64,000 nt of DNA from Bacillota bacterium (GTDB taxonomy: Bacteria > Bacillota > Clostridia > Lachnospirales > Lachnospiraceae), in assembly GCA_023663285.1 (NCBI GenBank), contig JAMPHT010000001.1, forward strand, positions 1-64,000, in the 5' to 3' direction. Position 1 is the stretch's first letter, and each line of letters begins with the position of its first letter. The notes beneath the pieces are model-generated. The model saw only the letters and a program-made list of their open reading frames with translations. It was not told the DNA's origin and did not search any database. Positions 53,892-63,159 of this stretch are shown here, piece by piece. The position numbers and the translations under genes were made by a program.

Positions 53892-55028
53892 TTATGACTT
53901 CCTGTGACTGCTCTGCCAGTGATCCAGCAGAATGCAGGCAAAGAACAGTATAACCGTATAACACGCCATCCCCCACAGATAAAATGTGGCATGGATGGAC
54001 TTCAGATAATAGTAGGGCGGCAGCAGATACTGTATCGGCTTAAGCCCCCCGACGTCCAGAAAAACAGGACACAGGATCAACATTCCCGTCAGCAGCAGCA
54101 CAATACAGCTGCCCAGCCGCTCCGGCCGGCGGCACAGCAGCCGAATCAGATTGCAGAACATCAATACATTTCCGGCCAGCAGCATTGCGGCAGGAATCTC
54201 CCTGCTCCATGTGGTAAAGACGCCGGCTATCTTCAGCGAAGCCAGCAGCACTGCCACAGCGTCGCACAGCAGCACACTCTGTACCCCGAAAGCCCATAAA
54301 AGTCTGCGTTTTACCGGAAGTCCGGAAAAGACGCCCCTCTGCTCATCCTGCATATGATACATGGCTCCTGCAAATCCGCACAGCACCAGCCAGAGCGCCA
54401 GGATCCCCCGGACAGGCGCCAGCAGATAGCTGCTCTCTTCCACAGCTCCGCCGTCCAGATATTCCATACGAAACAGGCTTCCCTCCACCAGCGTACTGTT
54501 GTAAGCTTCCCGCAGCTCGCCGTCGGTGACATCCGGCATTTCGCATACATTTCGCACAAAATCCACATACACCTCATAGGAAAAAGCCGGATACAGCCGG
54601 GCGCATAAGATCTGCCGCGTAAAAAGCATCCTGACATCATCCTCCCGCTGCACTACCGCCACGGCGCCTTCCTCTGTTCCCATACCTGACGCCGCCGTCC
54701 TTGCCAGAGTTTTTTTCATATCCTCCGGAAAGATCCACAGCGCGTCCGCACGAAACCCTTCCACCGCTTTCCGGCCTTCCTCCTCGGATTCGCACAGCTC
54801 ATAATACAACACGCCGTTATCTTCCATCAGTCCGGAAGCTATCTGCAGTGCCAGCTCATCCTCCGGGTTCGGCAGATACAGCAGGACCTTTGCGATTCCG
54901 CTGTCCTCTCTGCTTCCCAGCCTGACGCCCGCCACCAGCAGCGGCACCAGGCACAGAATCACCAGAAAGCTGTATGTCTTAAAGAGCCGCTTATTCCACA
55001 GCCAAAACCTGATCAACAGCTGTCTCAT
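53892..55028 (-). CDS. ABC-2 type permease
   Basis: A 378-residue membrane protein: one N-terminal span (about 18-37), a large extracellular segment (about 40-220), then five or six C-terminal spans. This is the ABC-2 layout of LPS, drug or bacteriocin exporters. The start MRQLLIRFWLWNKRL overlaps the upstream permease stop (ATGA); an 83-codon upstream extension lacks family similarity. Confidence 0.82.
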   Translation of the reverse strand: MRQLLIRFWLWNKRLFKTYSFLVILCLVPLLVAGVRLGSREDSGIAKVLLYLPNPEDELALQIASGLMEDNGVLYYELCESEEEGRKAVEGFRADALWIFPEDMKKTLARTAASGMGTEEGAVAVVQREDDVRMLFTRQILCARLYPAFSYEVYVDFVRNVCEMPDVTDGELREAYNSTLVEGSLFRMEYLDGGAVEESSYLLAPVRGILALWLVLCGFAGAMYHMQDEQRGVFSGLPVKRRLLWAFGVQSVLLCDAVAVLLASLKIAGVFTTWSREIPAAMLLAGNVLMFCNLIRLLCRRPERLGSCIVLLLTGMLILCPVFLDVGGLKPIQYLLPPYYYLKSIHATFYLWGMACYTVILFFACILLDHWQSSHRKS

Positions 55029-56275
55029 CTCCGCCGTCCTTTCTCCAGCCTCAGCTCTCTGGTCAGAACAGACAGTCCCAGAAACAGGACACAATAAGTG
55101 CAGACAAGGACCAGCCTTCCCGAATACAGCTCTCCCCGGATCCCGTCCTGCACATACCTCAAAGCCATCCCCGCAGGCAGCAGCTGGCCCAGGGTTTTCA
55201 TTGTCTCCGGGAAAAAAGCGGAAGGATAAAAGACTCCTCCCAGATATGCCATGGAAATACAGCAGACAAATTGACATATCAGGCTGCCCGCCACCCCTGT
55301 CACCAGCTCATACAGCCAGAACTGCATGGCGGCCAGCATCAACGCCACCGGCAGAAGCATGGGAAACAGCTCCCCCAGCGGCTCCATACCAAGTCCTTCC
55401 CACTCCGGTATCGCAAGGAAGCCACCCTTCAAAACCATTCCGACGGCAAAAAAAGCCACTGCAAAGCAAACCAGGTTCATACAGGCAAACGCCCCGTACT
55501 CCCCCAGCACCTGCTGGAGCACGCCCACGCCTCTGCTCTTCATCAGCTCCGGCAGGGCCCTGCTCCGCCGGATAAACAGCGGGCTTGCGTGGATTCCCAG
55601 AAGCAGCAGGAAAAACACCAGAAACGCTCCCAGATAATATCCCACTGCCGACAGGCCCCCCGACACGCCCAGCTCTTCCAGCGTATACAGCCCCGTCCGG
55701 TTCAGTACGATATCAAACAGCTTCAGATTCATCAGATCCGTCAGCTCCGGCACTTCGGCGCTTCTGCCATGGTCTCCCATGATTTGCTGCATACCGAATA
55801 TAGCGCTCTGGGAACGGGTCACCAATACGGATACAATGTCCGCCAGTTCCTCTCCCAAAATGCCCTCAAGCCCTTTTTGCCCCTCGGAGCTTAAGTAAGT
55901 GATCAATTCGTCGTTTCTGCCGTATACGATGGAATCCAACAGGCCGTCCGGCACCAGCACACAGGCGGACAACTCCCCCCTGCGGAAGCTTTCAAGCGCC
56001 TCCTCCTTCTCCATGGGCACCAGCTCTACCATAAATCGGGAATCATCCATGGCCTGCACCACGGATATTCCGAAGCCCAGATAACTGTCCGATGAATTCC
56101 CCACCATGCCGATCCGAAACCTGTGCTTTCCCTCCGCATTGCTCTGACTGTACAGAAGCAGCGCCGCGCACAGCCCCAGCACCGCAAAGGTGGCCGCCAC
56201 TGCCGCAAGCAGCACCGGAAGAAGGCGCAGCATCCTCTTCATCTGCATTCCGAAATAAGAACCCCGCCTGTTCAT
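55025..56275 (-). CDS. ABC-2 type permease
   Basis: A 416-residue membrane protein of the same layout as its partner: N-terminal span at about 15-40, long extracellular part, and C-terminal membrane bundle with SFFPETMKTLGQLLPAGMAL-type loop. The ATG at 56275 overlaps the ATPase stop by four bases (ATGA). The two permeases likely form a heterodimer with the ATPase. Confidence 0.82.
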   Translation of the reverse strand: MNRRGSYFGMQMKRMLRLLPVLLAAVAATFAVLGLCAALLLYSQSNAEGKHRFRIGMVGNSSDSYLGFGISVVQAMDDSRFMVELVPMEKEEALESFRRGELSACVLVPDGLLDSIVYGRNDELITYLSSEGQKGLEGILGEELADIVSVLVTRSQSAIFGMQQIMGDHGRSAEVPELTDLMNLKLFDIVLNRTGLYTLEELGVSGGLSAVGYYLGAFLVFFLLLLGIHASPLFIRRSRALPELMKSRGVGVLQQVLGEYGAFACMNLVCFAVAFFAVGMVLKGGFLAIPEWEGLGMEPLGELFPMLLPVALMLAAMQFWLYELVTGVAGSLICQFVCCISMAYLGGVFYPSAFFPETMKTLGQLLPAGMALRYVQDGIRGELYSGRLVLVCTYCVLFLGLSVLTRELRLEKGRRR

Positions 56276-56961
56276 TCTAAGCACCCTGCAAGACGGTGCA
56301 TATCCCCGTCGTATTCATAGGGCGACAGAACGCCTCCCCGCAGCAGATGACATTCCTCGCACTGCTCCATGTCCTGCATATCATGGGTGGTCATCAGCAG
56401 GACGCCTCCCTCTTTTTTATACTGGCGGAAATACTCGTAGATCCGATCCTTACACGCCAGATCCAGCGCTGCGGAGGGCTCGTCCAGCAGCAGTATCTTA
56501 GGCTTTCCCAGCACTGCGCAGCCAATGGAAAGCCTCTTTTTCATGCCGCCCGACATTTTGCGGACCGTTACCTTCAAAAATTCCGATATGCCCAGCAGCT
56601 CCAACACGCCGCCATTCAACTCGTTTTTCAAAACCTCCTTACCGTACCACAGACGCAGATTGTCCCATGCAGTCAGTTCCTCTATCAGAGTATCCCCCTG
56701 GGGCACATACCCTACTGTCCCGGTTCGGGCGCTGCCTTTCTGCAGCAGATCCTCCCCCCGATACAGGAAAGCGCCGCCGTCCGCCCTGCGCACCCCGGCC
56801 AGAATGGAAAGCAGCGTGGATTTACCGCAGCCGTTGCCGCCCAATATCCCCACACAGCTTCCCTCCTTCGCCTTCAGGGAAACATTTTCCAGGACCTTTT
56901 TCTTCCCATATGATTTTTTGATGCCTGCCAGTTCAATTCCCATAGCGTCCGTCTCTGCCAC
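56272..56961 (-). CDS. ABC transporter ATP-binding protein
   Basis: A 229-residue ATPase: Walker A GGNGCGKST, Q-loop in GYVPQGDTL, signature MSGGMKKRL, Walker B ILLLDEPSA, and H-loop TTHDMQDM. It energises the two ABC-2 permeases. The first start is a GTG directly after the upstream stop; an ATG at 56943 (MGIELAGIKKSYG) is also likely and neither has a strong ribosome site. Confidence 0.88.
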   Translation of the reverse strand: MAETDAMGIELAGIKKSYGKKKVLENVSLKAKEGSCVGILGGNGCGKSTLLSILAGVRRADGGAFLYRGEDLLQKGSARTGTVGYVPQGDTLIEELTAWDNLRLWYGKEVLKNELNGGVLELLGISEFLKVTVRKMSGGMKKRLSIGCAVLGKPKILLLDEPSAALDLACKDRIYEYFRQYKKEGGVLLMTTHDMQDMEQCEECHLLRGGVLSPYEYDGDMHRLAGCLE

Positions 56962-59463
56962 CTAATTTATCTCGTCGCGATACAGCTCGGCGCCGTCGCT
57001 CTTCAGAAATACCACACGCACCCCGTCCAGCCGGATACCGTATCCGGTCTCAAAAATCGACAGGAAATCGGCGCTGGCCAGCGTATCCAGGAACATACTT
57101 CCCATCTGTTCGCACTGGTCCGTGGTGATGCTGCCGAAAAATTCATCGTCGGACAAACGCCATATGAATACAAGGGTATTCCCATCCGCTTCGGTAGTAA
57201 TGGAAATGCCCAGCTCCGTCACGCCTGCGTTCCACTCCACAAGCTCTTCCTGCCATTCCTCCGACTGCAGCAGCTGCTCCAGCGAGCCATCCGCTTCAGG
57301 GACTGACCAGCCTCCCCAGATATCGTCCTCCTGGGCGTCATCATCGGGATCAACACCGAAATCATCATCCCAGTCATAGCCGCCGAAGAAATCATCGTCG
57401 TAATCATCATTCCAGTCATAATCGCCGTAAGAGTCGTCGTAATCATCATCCCAATCGTAGCCGCCGAAATAATCATCATAATCGAAGAACAGTCCGTACA
57501 CACCGTACAGCTCCAGCATCTCCGCAAGCTCCTCAAGGGGGCCCGTGACCTCCTCCGGCAGCTTCGCCTGCTTCAGCCTCTCGATAAAGCTGTTCCAGTC
57601 AACATTCTCCAGCCATTCCACCAGATCCTCTTCGTCCTCAAAAAAGACCGTATCACCTGCGTCCGGAATCTTTAATTCTGAACCGTCTCCCACATTGATC
57701 TCCATGGAAATGCTGCCCAGCTTCTTCTCCGCATAGCCCAGACCCAGGGTGATCTTTCCGGTATTCTCCGCCATCCTAAAATCCAGTGTAAGCTGTATGT
57801 CCGCCAGCATGGACGCATACACCGTGCCGTAGGCGGATAAGGACTCAGCCAGAAGGCTCGCTATCTCCTTGGAAAAGCTCATCTGAATGCTGCCGTTCAG
57901 ATACCCCTGATCCAGCTTTGCCGTGTCCAGCTCGGAAACCTTCATGTCGAGAACATGGACGCCTGCATATACCAGTTCAAAATCGCCGGTCAGCTTATTT
58001 CCCGACTTCCTGCCGCTGCCGGTCAGTTCTATTCCTGCTTCGTAGGCGGAACCGGGCTGGACAGAAAATTCAAACCCGAATTTACCGCCTTTTTCAAGGG
58101 AGAGGCTGCTGATAGTGGCATAGGTCTCCCTACCCTCCACCAGTTCCAGAACTCTGCCGATGATCTTCCCCTTGCCGTCCACATAGACCTTCATCACAAG
58201 CACATCATCCAGATCTTCCAGCTCGTCCAGGCTGTCCAGCGCATCCTGGATCTCCTCTGTAAACTCTTCCCACAGATCCTCCCCATCCGCAACAGAGTAT
58301 AATCCCTCTGCTTCCATCAGGCCGTCTACCATATCCACAAACAGCTTTTTAAGCTCCTTGTCCTTCGGGATCTCCTTCAAAACCTTTTCCAGTATGTCAG
58401 ACAGCACCTTGCCGTCGAAGGTCACCTCCAGCTCCGTGCATTTCTGCTTAATATCTCCCGCCTCGATGGTTTCCGTACTCTTCTCAACATCATTGACGCC
58501 GCTTAATGCAAGCAGCAGATACTTCTGCAGCAGCTTCTCTACTGCCTTTGCCTCCGGCATGGCCTTCTCGATTGCCGCCATCAGCTCCTGCTCTTCCTGA
58601 TACAGCCCGAACGCCTCCGCTCCGGAGGTGCCGATGCCGAAAAGCTCGTACATATCAACGCCGATATACTCCTTTGCCAGCTCCGGTATCTGCAGATACA
58701 TGGAATCCTTTTCCAGATCCATGATTGCCCGGAAGGAAAGAATATCCGACTTGTTCAGCCCCAGAGTGACATCATAGCCCAGCAGGTCATCCTTCATGGA
58801 ATATCCTATCCCCAGGGACAGATCCTTCAGCCAGGTAAGATCCACTCCTGCGGTTTCCAGCATCTGTATCAGTTCCTGCCCGCCTTCGTCCAGCTCGATG
58901 GCAAATTCGGCGTCGGCGCTGTAATCCCTCTTTTCCGCCATACCCGCAGACAGCGCTTCATAATAGGAGCTGCTCGCCTCCGCCAGCTCCAACACGTTAG
59001 CTTTTTCCACATACTGATAGTATTTCTCCGGCGAGGAAAAGGTGCGCCGGAAGAAATTGCCCAGACTTGCAGCATTTGCCACACAGCCTGCTGCCACGGC
59101 CACCACCACCGCCACGCAGGCGGCAATGATCCAGGGAGCCTTTTTCTTCTTCGGCTTCTTACTGCCGGTATCCGGCTTATCCTCAGGTATTGCGGGCGCT
59201 ATGGGCGCTTCCTGTATCTGCGGCACAGAGAGGGGCGTGGGTATTGCCGCCTCCGCTTCCACAGACACGCTTTCCGCCGCTGCTACCGCCTCCGCTTCCG
59301 CAGGTACGCTCTCTGCCGCTGCCACCGCCTCCGCAGATACGCTTTCCGCTGCTTCTTTCGCCTCCGCTTCCGCAGGTACGCTCTCTGCCGGTATCGGCGC
59401 GCCGCACCGCGAACAAAACTTCTCTGACTCCCCTACGGGATTTCCGCACTTCTCACAAAACAT
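56962..59463 (-). CDS. Large zinc-ribbon membrane protein, acidic repeats
   Basis: An 833-residue protein: zinc ribbon (CEKCG and CSRCG), a long Ala/Glu/Val repeat linker (AESVPAEAEA-type units), one membrane span (APWIIAACVAVVVAVAAGCV), and an extracellular domain of about 650 residues. Near residues 660-720 is a stretch built of Tyr, Asp, Trp and Gly (DWDDDYDD repeated) that may bind calcium. The start MFCEKCGNP was chosen with GGAGGGG upstream. First gene of the ABC-2 operon. No known function. Confidence 0.7.
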   Translation of the reverse strand: MFCEKCGNPVGESEKFCSRCGAPIPAESVPAEAEAKEAAESVSAEAVAAAESVPAEAEAVAAAESVSVEAEAAIPTPLSVPQIQEAPIAPAIPEDKPDTGSKKPKKKKAPWIIAACVAVVVAVAAGCVANAASLGNFFRRTFSSPEKYYQYVEKANVLELAEASSSYYEALSAGMAEKRDYSADAEFAIELDEGGQELIQMLETAGVDLTWLKDLSLGIGYSMKDDLLGYDVTLGLNKSDILSFRAIMDLEKDSMYLQIPELAKEYIGVDMYELFGIGTSGAEAFGLYQEEQELMAAIEKAMPEAKAVEKLLQKYLLLALSGVNDVEKSTETIEAGDIKQKCTELEVTFDGKVLSDILEKVLKEIPKDKELKKLFVDMVDGLMEAEGLYSVADGEDLWEEFTEEIQDALDSLDELEDLDDVLVMKVYVDGKGKIIGRVLELVEGRETYATISSLSLEKGGKFGFEFSVQPGSAYEAGIELTGSGRKSGNKLTGDFELVYAGVHVLDMKVSELDTAKLDQGYLNGSIQMSFSKEIASLLAESLSAYGTVYASMLADIQLTLDFRMAENTGKITLGLGYAEKKLGSISMEINVGDGSELKIPDAGDTVFFEDEEDLVEWLENVDWNSFIERLKQAKLPEEVTGPLEELAEMLELYGVYGLFFDYDDYFGGYDWDDDYDDSYGDYDWNDDYDDDFFGGYDWDDDFGVDPDDDAQEDDIWGGWSVPEADGSLEQLLQSEEWQEELVEWNAGVTELGISITTEADGNTLVFIWRLSDDEFFGSITTDQCEQMGSMFLDTLASADFLSIFETGYGIRLDGVRVVFLKSDGAELYRDEIN

Positions 59464-59510
59464 CTCTTCCCCTCCTGATATGCTCTCATTACCTACGCTT
59501 GTCTGCACAC

Positions 59511-59554
59511 AAAAAGCCGTCCTGTGGAAAGCATATAGCTATTCACAGAACGGC
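59511..59554 (-). terminator. Terminator or attenuator in the leader of the zinc-ribbon operon
   Basis: On the minus strand GCCGTTCTGTG pairs with CACAGGACGGC (one mismatch) and is followed by TTTTT. It lies downstream of a perfect consensus promoter and upstream of the zinc-ribbon start codon, so it can work either as the terminator of the small gene at 59,661 or as a leader attenuator. Confidence 0.75.
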
Positions 59555-59623
59555 CCTCATCACTATCACTCTGTCTATTTGCCAAATTTCCTTCGTGCGC
59601 ATACATTCTGTACTTTTTCATAA

Positions 59624-59652
59624 ATTATATTTCATGTATGCTGCTTTGTCAA
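59624..59652 (-). promoter_or_regulatory. Consensus promoter of the zinc-ribbon/ABC operon
   Basis: TTGACA (59647-59652), 17 bp, TATAAT (59624-59629), exactly consensus. The start near 59617 gives a leader of about 155 nt containing the terminator hairpin. Confidence 0.85.
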
Positions 59653-59660
59653 GGACATTG

Positions 59661-59891
59661 TCACTTTTCATCCTTTCTGTCTCGCGTCCATGAGAACCAG
59701 AGACCAAAACAAAATAGAATGACGCTTACAATGTAAATTACTATCTCTCTCGGAGCAAGATGGTTATCACCTGATATAAAACCTAACGCAGCATTTGCTT
59801 GTATGAGCATAGCTCCGTATAAATAATTGCACGCAAAAATAATGGATGCTGAAATAATCAAGGCCGGTCCAAGATATGGATTTCTCTTCAT
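59661..59891 (-). CDS. Small two-span membrane protein
   Basis: A 76-residue protein with hydrophobic segments at about residues 8-30 (ALIISASIIFACNYLYGAML) and 49-68 (IVIYIVSVILFCFGLWFSW), and a charged tail RDRKDEK. No family is recognised. A purine-rich GGGGG lies upstream of the ATG. It could be a stress or membrane-modulating peptide; nothing ties it to the next operon beyond position. Confidence 0.55.
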   Translation of the reverse strand: MKRNPYLGPALIISASIIFACNYLYGAMLIQANAALGFISGDNHLAPREIVIYIVSVILFCFGLWFSWTRDRKDEK

Positions 59892-59915
59892 TTTTATTTT
59901 CCCCCTTCCTCTGCC

Positions 59916-60341
59916 TCATGAAAGGCTTCGGCTTCTGTGCCGCTGTGCCAGATCCGCCACAGTTACGTTGTCGATAACATTATTCACCGCCTCATACAAT
60001 TCTTTCCAGACCTCCAGCGTCTCACAGGTGTCGCACCTCTCGCAGGCAGGCGCCCCCTCCTCCAGGCAGGCCACGGGCGCCAGGGTCCCTTCCGTCAGCC
60101 GGAGGATCATACCCACAGTATAATCCCCCGGATCTTTTGCCAGCCGGTAGCCGCCCTGGGCTCCTCTGACGCTCTTCACATATCCCGCCTTGTTCAGCAC
60201 CGCGATGATCTGCTCCAGATATTTCTCAGATATACCCTGCCTTTTGGCAATATCCTTCACCTTGATGCATTCTCCCGTGTCGTTCAGCGCCAGATCCAGC
60301 ATGAGCCGCACCGCGTATCTGCCTCTCGTAGAGATCTTCAT
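59916..60341 (-). CDS. Rrf2-family regulator (CymR/IscR-like)
   Basis: A 141-residue protein: winged helix MKISTRGRYAVRLMLDLALN, recognition part AKRQGISEKYLEQIIAVLNK, and a C-terminal segment with cysteines CLEEGAPACERCDTC that could bind an Fe-S cluster as in IscR. Position next to metNIQ and the inverted repeat before metN make a sulfur-metabolism regulator (CymR-type) likely. GGAGG lies 5 nt before the ATG. Confidence 0.82.
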   Translation of the reverse strand: MKISTRGRYAVRLMLDLALNDTGECIKVKDIAKRQGISEKYLEQIIAVLNKAGYVKSVRGAQGGYRLAKDPGDYTVGMILRLTEGTLAPVACLEEGAPACERCDTCETLEVWKELYEAVNNVIDNVTVADLAQRHRSRSLS

Positions 60342-60417
60342 CTTAACCTCCATGCCACCGTTTCCCGACGGCCATTCCGGAATCCCGCTTAAAAAGGACG
60401 CCGCATCAATTTCCTTG

Positions 60418-61227
60418 TTATTTATAAGGAATCACTCCGCCGTTATAAGTGGCGTTGATATATTCCTTCATCTCATCGGATTTCAGAACCTCCACCAGCG
60501 CCTTGATCTTGTCGGAATTTTCATTGCCCTCTTTCACCGCGATCACATTCACATAAGTTGTAGCCGCTTCAGAATCCAGGCCCTCATACAACAGAGCGTT
60601 TTCCGACACGGTATAGCCTGCCTCCATAGCGTAGTTGCCGTTCATGATACCGAAGGTAACATCCTGCAGGGTCCTGGGAATCTGCGCTGCCTCCAGCTCA
60701 ACGATCTCAATGTCATAAGGATTGTCCACAATGTCCAGCTTGGTGGCGGTCAGGCCCGCTCCCTCTTTCAGGGTCAGATAGCCGTTATCCTGCAAAAGCA
60801 GCAATGCGCGCGCCTCGTTGGTGGTATCATTGGGAACCGCAATGGACGCCCCCTGCATATCCGCCAGGTCGGAAGAGCTTCCGGGATACAGTCCGAAGGG
60901 CTCATAGTGGATGCCGCCCACACTTACCAGATGAGTGCCCTGTTCCGCATTGAATTGCTCCATATAAGGGAGATGCTGGAAATAATTGGCGTCGAAATCT
61001 CCGGACTCCACCACATTATTGGGCTGCACGTAATCCGAAAACACCTTGATCTCCAAGGTGTAGCCCTTTTTCTCCAGCAGGGGCTTTGCCTGCTCCAGGA
61101 TCTCCGCATGGGGGGTAGCACTTGCCGCCACGGTGATGGTCTTGTCGTCGCTTCCTGAGCCGCAGCCTGTCAGCATTACCGCCGTCAGTGCCGCCGCGCT
61201 CAACAGTGAAATGATTTTCTTCTTCAT
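60418..61227 (-). CDS. metQ: Methionine-binding lipoprotein MetQ
   Basis: A 269-residue NlpA-family lipoprotein: signal LLSAAALTAVMLTGCGSG with the lipidated Cys, then a substrate-binding domain (VAASATPHAEILEQAKPLL, VPNDTTNEARALLLLQDNGY). It delivers methionine, probably also D-methionine, to MetI/MetN. The start MKKKIISLL has AGGAGG upstream. Confidence 0.92.
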   Translation of the reverse strand: MKKKIISLLSAAALTAVMLTGCGSGSDDKTITVAASATPHAEILEQAKPLLEKKGYTLEIKVFSDYVQPNNVVESGDFDANYFQHLPYMEQFNAEQGTHLVSVGGIHYEPFGLYPGSSSDLADMQGASIAVPNDTTNEARALLLLQDNGYLTLKEGAGLTATKLDIVDNPYDIEIVELEAAQIPRTLQDVTFGIMNGNYAMEAGYTVSENALLYEGLDSEAATTYVNVIAVKEGNENSDKIKALVEVLKSDEMKEYINATYNGGVIPYK

Positions 61228-61320
61228 AATACTTCCTCCTCTTTTTCTTTTCTGTGATCTATACTTATCAGCGGGACTATATTTATCAGCCCAAACTGCC
61301 AAGTATCATTTGAATCCCTG

Positions 61321-61975
61321 CTACCGGGTTCTCCTGTCCACTTTTTTGGACAGCTTTGTGCCTGCGAACTGCATGACCTGCACCAGCAGCACCAGCAGGA
61401 TCACCGTCATCCACATAATATCGCTCTGATAGCGGTAATAGCCGTACTGGATGGCAATGTCGCCCAAACCTCCGCCGCCCACTGCGCCTGCCATGGCGGA
61501 GTAGCCCAGCACTGTACTCAACACGATCGTCGCCCCCACCAGCAGGGACGTCCTTGCCTCTCCCAGCATCACCTTAAAGATAATAGTGCCCAGACCCGCT
61601 CCCATGCTCTGAGCCGCCTCTATCACGCCCTTGTCCACCTCCAGAAGGGATGACTCCACCATTCTTGCAATAAAGGGAGCAGCCGCCAGCACCAGGGGAA
61701 CAATGGTGGCATTAGGACCATAAGCCTTGCCCACCACCGCTCTGGTAAACGGGATCACCAGTATCAGCAGGATCAGAAAGGGTACGCTCCGCACCACATT
61801 GACAAGAATGTCCAGAATCTTGTACACCACCCGATTGGGTCTTAGTCCACCCTTTGCCGTAACCACCAGTGCGATCCCCATGGGCAGCCCCAGCACATAA
61901 GCCGCAAAAGTTGACACCACTGTCATATACAGAGTGATGAGCGTATTTTCCGCCAGCAGCATAAGCACCGCCTTG

Positions 61976-61983
<8 letters not shown>
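61321..61983 (-). CDS. metI: Methionine ABC transporter permease MetI
   Basis: A 220-residue permease with five membrane spans and the EAA-type motif VIEAAQSMGAGLGTIIFKVM that contacts MetN. It overlaps the metN stop by 8 nt. Confidence 0.93.
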
Positions 61984-62983
<1,000 letters not shown>

Positions 62984-62998
62984 AGCCCATGCCTCCGC

Positions 62999-63031
62999 AA
63001 TTCCTATTATTCCTGTAGGATTATATGAATT
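62999..63031. promoter_or_regulatory. Operator-like inverted repeat before metN
   Basis: An imperfect inverted repeat with arms AATTCCTATTATTCC and GGATTATATGAATT covers the predicted start of metN transcription. The GGAATAATAGGAATT side resembles CymR-type sites. The nearby Rrf2 gene could encode the binding protein. Confidence 0.55.
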
Positions 63032-63033
63032 GC

Positions 63034-63062
63034 ATCTTATACCCTTCCCGTATGGTTGTCAA
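63034..63062 (-). promoter_or_regulatory. metNIQ promoter
   Basis: TTGACA (63057-63062), 17 bp, TAAGAT (63034-63039) on the minus strand; start near 63027, leader about 45 nt. Too short for a SAM riboswitch. Confidence 0.75.
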
Positions 63063-63079
63063 GAGGTTTTGGAAAAAAT

Positions 63080-63108
63080 TTGAATTTATCCGGCAAAAAT
63101 GTTATAGT
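63080..63108 (+). promoter_or_regulatory. aroA promoter
   Basis: TTGAAT (63080-63085), 17 bp, TATAGT (63103-63108); start near 63115, about 45 nt before the ATG. Confidence 0.7.
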
Positions 63109-63159
63109 GTATACTATCCTGAATACCTTGATCATCCGCTTCGTGAGGAGGACTTATCC

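Noticed and set aside
59493..59606. A 37-codon leader peptide frame before the zinc-ribbon operon
   Set aside because: It spans the terminator hairpin and could fit attenuation, but it has no Shine-Dalgarno sequence and no run of control codons, so it was not listed as a gene.
62984..63040. SAM (S-box) riboswitch before metN
   Set aside because: The leader is only about 45 nt and lacks the S-box core; an operator repeat is a better account.
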